12,063 bases of DNA from CAZIVO01 sp964542765 (GTDB lineage Bacteria; Planctomycetota; UBA1135; UBA2386). Below are positions 7,352 to 12,063 of this stretch, piece by piece; position 1 is the stretch's first letter, and each line of letters starts with the position of its first letter. The stretch spans positions 1-12,063 of the forward strand of contig CAZIVO010000109.1 of assembly GCA_964542765.1 (NCBI GenBank), given 5' to 3'. A model generated the notes under the pieces. That model did not search any database, had not been told where the DNA came from, and was given only the letters and a program-made list of their open reading frames with translations. A program made the translations under genes and the position numbers.

Positions 7352-8377
7352 ATGGAAGCCATCTGCCTCAACAAGCCCGGAGACTTCGAGCGCATCCGGA
7401 TCGATGAACCATCGGCCCCCTCACAAGGCGAAGCACTGGTGCGTGTGCACAGAGTCGGCGTCTGCGGCACCGACCTTCACGCCTACATGGGCAATCAGCC
7501 CTTCTTCAGTTACCCGCGCATCATCGGCCACGAATTGAGCGTCGAGGTACTGTCCGTGGGCGAAGGCGTGAATAACGTCACCGAAGGCGACCAGTGTGCG
7601 GTCATGCCCTACCTGCACTGTGGCAAATGCATCGCCTGCCGACGAGGTCGCACCAACTGCTGCTGCAATCTTCAGGTCATGGGCGTTCACGTCGATGGCG
7701 GTCTGCGTGCGCGCTTGAGCTTGCCGGCGGCACACCTCTTCCCCTCCGAATCCTTGAACAACGATCAGCTCACCCTGGTCGAAACCCTGGGGATCGGCGC
7801 CAATGCAGTGGAACGAGCTCAGCCAACTCAAGGGGAAAATCTTCTGGTCATCGGCGCCGGCCCGATCGGGCTGAGCGTCATCCAGTTCGCAAAGATCGCC
7901 GGAGCGCGCGTCATGGTGCTCGATCTCAACGAACAGCGACTGGCCTTCTGCCGGGATACGATCGGCGTCGCCGACACGGTCCTTGGCGGTGAAGGATCCA
8001 TCGAGAGGGTGGAAGCCTTGACCGATGGTGAACTGCCGACCATCGTCATCGACGCCACCGGCAATCCTAAATCGATGGAGGCAGCCTTCTCCTTCGTTGC
8101 CCACTCGGGCAAGCTCGTCTTCGTCGGGATCGTGACCGCTGATATCAGCTTCAGCGACACCCTCTTCCACGCCCGGGAGATGACCCTTCTCGGCTCTCGC
8201 AACGCCACCGCACCGACCTTCGAACGCATCATCGACCTGATCGAGAAGGGCGAACTCGACACCAGCCCCTGGATCACCCACCGGGCCAGTTTCGCCGACG
8301 CGATCTCGATCTTCCCCTCCTACACGAAGCCCGAGACCGGCGTCATCAAGGCCATCATCGAAATGGGCGACGCTTGA
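7352..8377 (+). CDS. Zinc-dependent MDR dehydrogenase, L-galactonate-5-dehydrogenase (LgoD/YjjN)-like
   Basis: A 341-residue zinc alcohol dehydrogenase. The catalytic zinc ligands are C38 (GVCGTDLHAY), H60 and E61 (IIGHE), with E144 (LVETLGIGA) as in polyol dehydrogenases. The structural zinc site is complete at C90, C93, C96 and C104 (HCGKCIACRRGRTNCC). The nucleotide site is IGAGPIGL (167-174). The stretches GNQPFFSYPRIIGHE, GVHVDGG, IDATGNPKSMEAA, FSDTLFHAREMTLLGSRNA and GVIKAI closely recall E. coli YjjN/LgoD, which oxidises L-galactonate at C5 to D-tagaturonate with NAD+. That product is the substrate of the UxaE-like enzyme encoded two genes upstream. Its stop (TGA, 8375-8377) overlaps the TTG start of the lactonase gene. 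Another polyol or sugar-acid substrate remains possible, but context favours L-galactonate. Confidence 0.85.
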   Translation: MEAICLNKPGDFERIRIDEPSAPSQGEALVRVHRVGVCGTDLHAYMGNQPFFSYPRIIGHELSVEVLSVGEGVNNVTEGDQCAVMPYLHCGKCIACRRGRTNCCCNLQVMGVHVDGGLRARLSLPAAHLFPSESLNNDQLTLVETLGIGANAVERAQPTQGENLLVIGAGPIGLSVIQFAKIAGARVMVLDLNEQRLAFCRDTIGVADTVLGGEGSIERVEALTDGELPTIVIDATGNPKSMEAAFSFVAHSGKLVFVGIVTADISFSDTLFHAREMTLLGSRNATAPTFERIIDLIEKGELDTSPWITHRASFADAISIFPSYTKPETGVIKAIIEMGDA

Positions 8378-9210
8378 GAATCGACGCGCACCAGCACTTC
8401 TGGGAAATCGGCCGCTTCGACACTTCCTGGATGGACTCTTCCGAACTGGCGCCTCTGCGGCGTGACTACCTGCCCGGTCACCTGAACGAGGAGATCGCCA
8501 GGGTCGATATCGACAAGACAGTCTTCGTACAAACCCAGCACAACCTCGAAGAGAACCGTTGGGTGCTGGCGCTCGCCGATGAACATGACTTCATCGCTGG
8601 CGTGGTCGGCTGGGTCGACCTGGCGAGCGAAGCCGTCGAAGACCAACTCACGGAATTCACCTCCCATCCCAAGTTCGTCGGTATCCGCCACATCACGCAC
8701 GACGAGCCCGATGACCACTTCATCCTGCGCGAGGACATCGGTCGCGGCTTGAAGGTCCTCGAGAAACATCAGATACCCTTCGACCTCCTCTTCTTCGTCA
8801 AACACCTCGGACACGCCAAGACCTTGGCCGCTGCGATGCCTGACCTTCCACTGGTGATCGACCATCTGGCCAAACCTGAAATAGCAGCAGGAAACATCGA
8901 AGGCTGGGCCAAGGAACTCGCCGCCGCAGCACTTCACCCGAATCTTTACTGCAAGCTCTCAGGCCTGGTCACCGAAGCTGGTTGGGACACCTGGAAAGCT
9001 GCGGACCTCATGCCGTACATCGAAACTGCTCTGGAAGCCTTCGGCGCCGATCGCTGCATGTTCGGCTCGGATTGGCCCGTGTGCACGCTGGCTGCGAACT
9101 ACCAGGAGGTGCATGCTGCACTCCTCGAAAACCTGAGCTCCCTCAGCGAAGACGAACGATCCATGATCTTCGGGGGCACCGCTGCCCGCTTCTACGGCAT
9201 CGATAGCTGA
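8374..9210 (+). CDS. Amidohydrolase-superfamily sugar lactonase (COG3618; L-galactono/L-fucono-lactonase type)
   Basis: A 278-residue amidohydrolase-2 family protein with one TIM barrel. Metal and catalytic residues are visible in family order: H6 and H8 (DAHQHFW), basic residues in GIRHITHDEP (R105, H109), H164 (VIDHLAKP) and D233 (FGSDWPV). The RRDYLPGHL and QTQHNLEENRW blocks and the C-terminal GGTAARFYGI are typical of COG3618, which includes lactonases for L-fucono-, L-rhamnono- and L-galactonolactone. Its expected role is opening the lactone made by the neighbouring L-galactose dehydrogenase to L-galactonate in the cytoplasm. The start is TTG 8374, overlapping the dehydrogenase stop by four bases (TTGA). 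The next Met is residue 20, which would remove the essential HxH, so the TTG is well supported. Expression probably depends on translational coupling. Confidence 0.85.
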   Translation: MRIDAHQHFWEIGRFDTSWMDSSELAPLRRDYLPGHLNEEIARVDIDKTVFVQTQHNLEENRWVLALADEHDFIAGVVGWVDLASEAVEDQLTEFTSHPKFVGIRHITHDEPDDHFILREDIGRGLKVLEKHQIPFDLLFFVKHLGHAKTLAAAMPDLPLVIDHLAKPEIAAGNIEGWAKELAAAALHPNLYCKLSGLVTEAGWDTWKAADLMPYIETALEAFGADRCMFGSDWPVCTLAANYQEVHAALLENLSSLSEDERSMIFGGTAARFYGIDS

Positions 9211-9262
9211 CGCGGATCGCCTGGACTCTTCCATTTCGCTCACGCTTGTTGACACTGATGGC

Positions 9263-10696
9263 ATGACGCGATCCACGCCCCTGCTCGCCACCCTGACACT
9301 CCTGGCATCGGCACTGTCCGCCCAGCCCAATATCTTGTTCATCCTCGCCGATGACATGGGCTACGGAGACGTCGGCGCCCTGAATCCGAACTCGAGCATC
9401 CCCACCGTTCATCTCGACCGCCTCGCACGCGAAGGCATGACCTTCTCCGATGCTCACTCGCCATCTGCGGTCTGTACGCCAACGCGCTACGGCATCGTGA
9501 CCGGTCGCTACTGCTGGCGCAGCCGACTCAAGCGAGGAGTTCTCAATGGCTACGGAACCCCGCTCATCGAAGCCGACCGCCTGACCGTCGCCAGCTTCCT
9601 GCGCGATCAGGGCTACCGGACCGGAATCGTCGGCAAGTGGCATCTCGGGCTCGGCTTCGCCAAGGAAGGCAAGAAGTTCGATTTCAGCAAACCGGTTTCC
9701 AACGGCCCACACACCCACGGCTTCGACTTCAGCCACGTGATCCCGGCCTCGCTCGACTTCCCGCCCTACCTCTACATACGCAACGGCACCATCACCGAGT
9801 TCCCCTCGATCGAACAATCGGCAAAAAAATTCCCGGGCTTCCTGCGCAAGGGTGAGCGCGCGCCCGATCTCACCATCGAGAACTGCTTGGACGACCTCGC
9901 GAGAGAAGCAGCCGCCTTCATCGATCGTGAATCCAGGACCGAACAACCTTTCTTCCTCTACCTGCCCTTGACCGCACCGCACAAGCCGGTGTCACCCCAT
10001 CGACGTTTCCTCGGCAAGACCAAACTCGGCCCCTACGGCGATTTCGTGGTCCAGGTCGACGCCACGGTCGGCAAGGTCCTGGCCGCTCTGGACAAGGCCG
10101 ACCTCGCCGACAAGACCCTGGTGATCTACACCAGCGACAATGGCTCCTTCATGTATCGCCAGGAGAGTGGCGATGACCACGTGACCGACAACACCATCCA
10201 GGCCTACTCACCTGGCAACCACACCGCCAACGGGGAACTGCGCGGCACCAAGGCCGACATCTGGGAGGCCGGTCATCGCGTCCCCTTCTTCGCCCGCTGG
10301 CCCACCAAGATTCAGGCCGGCACCGTGACCGATACGACCATCTGCTTGACCGACTTCTTCGCGACCGCCGCCGAACTCATCGGCGCTGACATCCCTGAAG
10401 GTGCCGCCCCCGACAGTTACAGCTTCTCGCACCTGATGCTCGGCCAGGAAATGCACCGATTTCGCCCCCCGGTCATCCACCACTCCGTCGCTGGCATGTT
10501 TGCGATCCGCAGGGGAGCCTGGAAACTCGTGCTGGGCAATGGCTCGGGCGGCCGCCAGCTACCCAGAGGCAAGGCCTTCGCCAAGCCCTACCAGCTCTTC
10601 GACCTGTCCCAGGACCTCGCCGAACAGAACAATCTGATCGAGTCGCAGGCCGAAATCGCCGCCGAACTCGAAGCCGCCTTCGAGAAAATTCGCTGA
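9263..10696 (+). CDS. Secreted formylglycine-dependent sulfatase (arylsulfatase family S1)
   Basis: A 477-residue type I sulfatase. Residues 1-20 form a Sec signal peptide (LLATLTLLASALSA, likely cut after A20). The catalytic cysteine is C71 in CTPTRYGIVTG, the C-x-P-x-R sulfatase motif that FGE converts to formylglycine. Metal and active-site residues are D30 and D31 (LADDMGYGD), R75, K125 and H127 (VGKWHLG), H240 (LTAPHKP), and D292 and N293 (YTSDNGS). The C-terminus ends with YQLFDLSQDLAEQNNL, usual in the family. It should act in the periplasm or outside the cell on a sulfated sugar or glycan. The position right after an L-galactose route suggests a sulfated L-galactose residue (as in porphyran), but specificity cannot be read from sequence. 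An FGE gene must exist elsewhere. It follows the lactonase gene by 52 bases. No clear Shine-Dalgarno precedes ATG 9263. Confidence 0.9.
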   Translation: MTRSTPLLATLTLLASALSAQPNILFILADDMGYGDVGALNPNSSIPTVHLDRLAREGMTFSDAHSPSAVCTPTRYGIVTGRYCWRSRLKRGVLNGYGTPLIEADRLTVASFLRDQGYRTGIVGKWHLGLGFAKEGKKFDFSKPVSNGPHTHGFDFSHVIPASLDFPPYLYIRNGTITEFPSIEQSAKKFPGFLRKGERAPDLTIENCLDDLAREAAAFIDRESRTEQPFFLYLPLTAPHKPVSPHRRFLGKTKLGPYGDFVVQVDATVGKVLAALDKADLADKTLVIYTSDNGSFMYRQESGDDHVTDNTIQAYSPGNHTANGELRGTKADIWEAGHRVPFFARWPTKIQAGTVTDTTICLTDFFATAAELIGADIPEGAAPDSYSFSHLMLGQEMHRFRPPVIHHSVAGMFAIRRGAWKLVLGNGSGGRQLPRGKAFAKPYQLFDLSQDLAEQNNLIESQAEIAAELEAAFEKIR

Positions 10697-10794
10697 CCGG
10701 TCGAGGTCCACCTGTTTCCCGCTCAACTCTCCCCACGCACGACAGCTGCGCTTACGCTCGCACACATGGCACGCCAAGGAACGACGGAAAAGCG
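10697..10794. other. Intergenic gap, no supported element
   Basis: These 98 bases lie between the sulfatase stop and the symporter start. A short GACCGGTC palindrome occurs at 10695-10702, right at the sulfatase stop, but it has no following T-run and is not a terminator. An ATG at 10766 is out of frame with the downstream gene. I see no convincing promoter, terminator or small gene. Confidence 0.4.
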
Positions 10795-12063
10795 GTGACC
10801 TTCTCGGCAGGCAAAGCGGTCCGTTACCTGACCCTCATCATCCTGGCGAATCTTTTTTCCTGCACGCGTGCCGATCAGGAAGACCACGTCTGGCTGGAAT
10901 GGGGTGAGCTGCCTGAACTTCCCGATGCAAGCGGTTTCGCCGGCGCCTTCGCCGGCGTCTCCAACGATGTCCTGATCCTCGCTGGCGGAGCCAATTTCCC
11001 CGACGGCCGCCCCTGGGAAGGGCATCCAAAGATATGGCACGATCGTATCTTCGTATTGGCCGACCCCGACGGCCAGTGGCAACTCGCAGACATGCGTCTG
11101 CCACGACCTCTCGCCTATGGCGTTTCGATCAGCTGGAATGATCGTCTTCTCTGCTTCGGTGGCGGTGATGGCGAACAGCACCACGCCAACGCCTTCGCCC
11201 TGCGCTGGACCGGCAAGGGGATCGAAATCGACGAGTTACCGTCAATGCCCCAAGCGGCAGCCTTCTTCTGCGGCGCACGCGTGGAGAACGAGATCTTCCT
11301 GGCCGGAGGCCTGCGCGATCCCGATGCCAGCGAAGCAACGCACTCCTTCTGGAGTCTCGATCTCCAGCAGCAGTCACCGCAATGGAAATCACTGCCACCA
11401 TGGCCAGGACCGCCAAGGCATCTGTCGGTCGCGGGCGTGCAAGGCAAGGCTTTCTTCTTGTTCAGCGGTATCGAGTTGCGCGACGGACAACGCGTCAAAC
11501 CCTATCTGACCGATGGCTACCGTTTCAGCAAGGGTTCCTGGCAACCGATTGCCTCGCTGCCGCGGCCGGTCGCGGCAGCCCCCGACCCGGCGGTCGCACT
11601 GGGTTCCTCACATCTCCTTGTCCTCGGCGGCGACGGCGGAACGCATTCAGCAGCACTCGAAGACGCTCACCCCGGCTTCGATCCCAGCATCCTCGCCTAT
11701 CACGCCATCACCGATACCTGGATCGAATCCGGCTCCCTGCCCAAGGTGCCTGGCCCCGATCCTGCCCAGACTCCGAACGGTGGACACTGGCCACCAGTCA
11801 CCACACCGGTAGTGACCTGGCGTGGCCGCATCGTCGTGCCGAGCGGCGAGGTGCGGCCGGGCGTGCGCACACCGCGAGTTCCCTTTGCGCGAACCATGGA
11901 GCCACCATCGCCCTTCGGTTCACTGGACTACACGGTGCTCACCGCCTACCTGCTCTGCTTGCTGCTCATGGGCTGCTACTTTGCCAGACGGGAGAAAGGC
12001 ACGAACGACTTCTTCCTGGGCGGTCAACGCATACCCGCATGGGCAGCAGGCATCAGCATCTTC
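10795..12063 (+). CDS. Cyclically permuted mutarotase (NanM-like kelch) fused to SSS sodium:solute symporter, 3' partial
   Basis: An open frame from GTG 10795 to the window end gives 423 codons with no stop. Residues 10-23 are hydrophobic and end LFSC, a possible lipobox with C23 lipidated, or an ordinary signal/anchor. Residues about 35-370 form a kelch beta-propeller. Diagnostic blocks are GGANFPDGRPWEG (64-76), shared with the cyclically permuted mutarotase / N-acetylneuraminate epimerase family, and later blade turns CFGGGDGEQ, FLAGGLRDP and LVLGGDGG. From about 376 a membrane span (YTVLTAYLLCLLLMGCYFA) is followed by GTNDFFLGGQRIPAWAAGIS, the characteristic N-terminus of sodium:solute symporters (SLC5-like), which continues beyond the window. 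A periplasmic propeller joined to the outside-facing N-terminus of the transporter makes topological sense: it would speed anomer conversion and hand the sugar to uptake. Context suggests L-galactose or a related sugar. No strong Shine-Dalgarno precedes the GTG; no in-frame ATG lies close upstream. Confidence 0.85.
   Translation, partial: MTFSAGKAVRYLTLIILANLFSCTRADQEDHVWLEWGELPELPDASGFAGAFAGVSNDVLILAGGANFPDGRPWEGHPKIWHDRIFVLADPDGQWQLADMRLPRPLAYGVSISWNDRLLCFGGGDGEQHHANAFALRWTGKGIEIDELPSMPQAAAFFCGARVENEIFLAGGLRDPDASEATHSFWSLDLQQQSPQWKSLPPWPGPPRHLSVAGVQGKAFFLFSGIELRDGQRVKPYLTDGYRFSKGSWQPIASLPRPVAAAPDPAVALGSSHLLVLGGDGGTHSAALEDAHPGFDPSILAYHAITDTWIESGSLPKVPGPDPAQTPNGGHWPPVTTPVVTWRGRIVVPSGEVRPGVRTPRVPFARTMEPPSPFGSLDYTVLTAYLLCLLLMGCYFARREKGTNDFFLGGQRIPAWAAGISIF

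Noticed and set aside
6420..9210. Alternative reading as an L-fucose oxidative pathway
   Set aside because: The dehydrogenase and lactonase would fit, but no fuconate dehydratase or keto-deoxy-fuconate enzymes are present. The LgoD-like and UxaE-like enzymes fit L-galactonate and tagaturonate instead. L-fucose remains possible as a side substrate.
9249..9254. Perfect TTGACA upstream of the sulfatase gene
   Set aside because: It lies only eight bases before ATG 9263, so its -10 element would fall inside the coding sequence, where no TATAAT-like sequence is found at the right spacing.
10936..10959. Direct repeat of TTCGCCGGCG in the mutarotase domain
   Set aside because: It encodes the FAGAFAG turn of a propeller blade; GC-rich Gly/Ala codons explain it.
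1..12063. CRISPR arrays, tRNA/rRNA genes, insertion sequences, toxin-antitoxin or defence genes
   Set aside because: No spaced direct repeats, cloverleaf-like sequence, transposase motifs, terminal inverted repeats or defence domains were seen on either strand.

Overview
The window is GC-rich and densely coding, with eight protein genes, no RNA genes and no mobile elements. It looks like a free-living, probably aquatic bacterium that degrades polysaccharides. A secreted formylglycine-type sulfatase, a mutarotase-kelch protein fused to a sodium symporter, a TMTC-like TPR membrane protein and weak or absent Shine-Dalgarno sequences together recall Planctomycetota or related PVC lineages. That placement is inference, because no marker gene is present.

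Layout: two gene blocks diverge from a very short intergenic region near 5041-5078. Leftward (minus strand) there are four closely packed genes: a membrane-anchored alpha/beta hydrolase (4210-5040), a zinc-free MDR oxidoreductase (3141-4148), a polytopic TMTC/GT-C-like protein with C-terminal TPRs (1150-3144), and a secreted metzincin-type metalloprotease that runs off the left edge (1-1150). The last three overlap each other by 4 and 1 bases.

Rightward (plus strand) there are six genes. They encode a UxaE-type tagaturonate epimerase (5079-6359), an L-galactose-dehydrogenase-like aldo/keto reductase (6420-7349), an LgoD/YjjN-like zinc dehydrogenase (7352-8377), a COG3618-type amidohydrolase lactonase (8374-9210), a secreted sulfatase (9263-10696), and a cyclically permuted mutarotase fused to an SSS transporter that runs off the right edge (10795-12063).

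Read together, the plus-strand genes form a coherent route. The sulfatase removes sulfate from a glycan or sugar outside the cytoplasm, and the mutarotase-symporter takes up the free sugar. The aldo/keto reductase oxidises L-galactose to its lactone, and the amidohydrolase opens the lactone to L-galactonate. The zinc dehydrogenase oxidises C5 to give D-tagaturonate, and UxaE epimerises this to D-fructuronate, which enters ordinary hexuronate catabolism. Fructuronate reductase, mannonate dehydratase and the KDG enzymes are not in the window. Individual steps are known from other bacteria. The full set, with an epimerase exit and a sulfatase plus fused uptake protein, is the most interesting content here.
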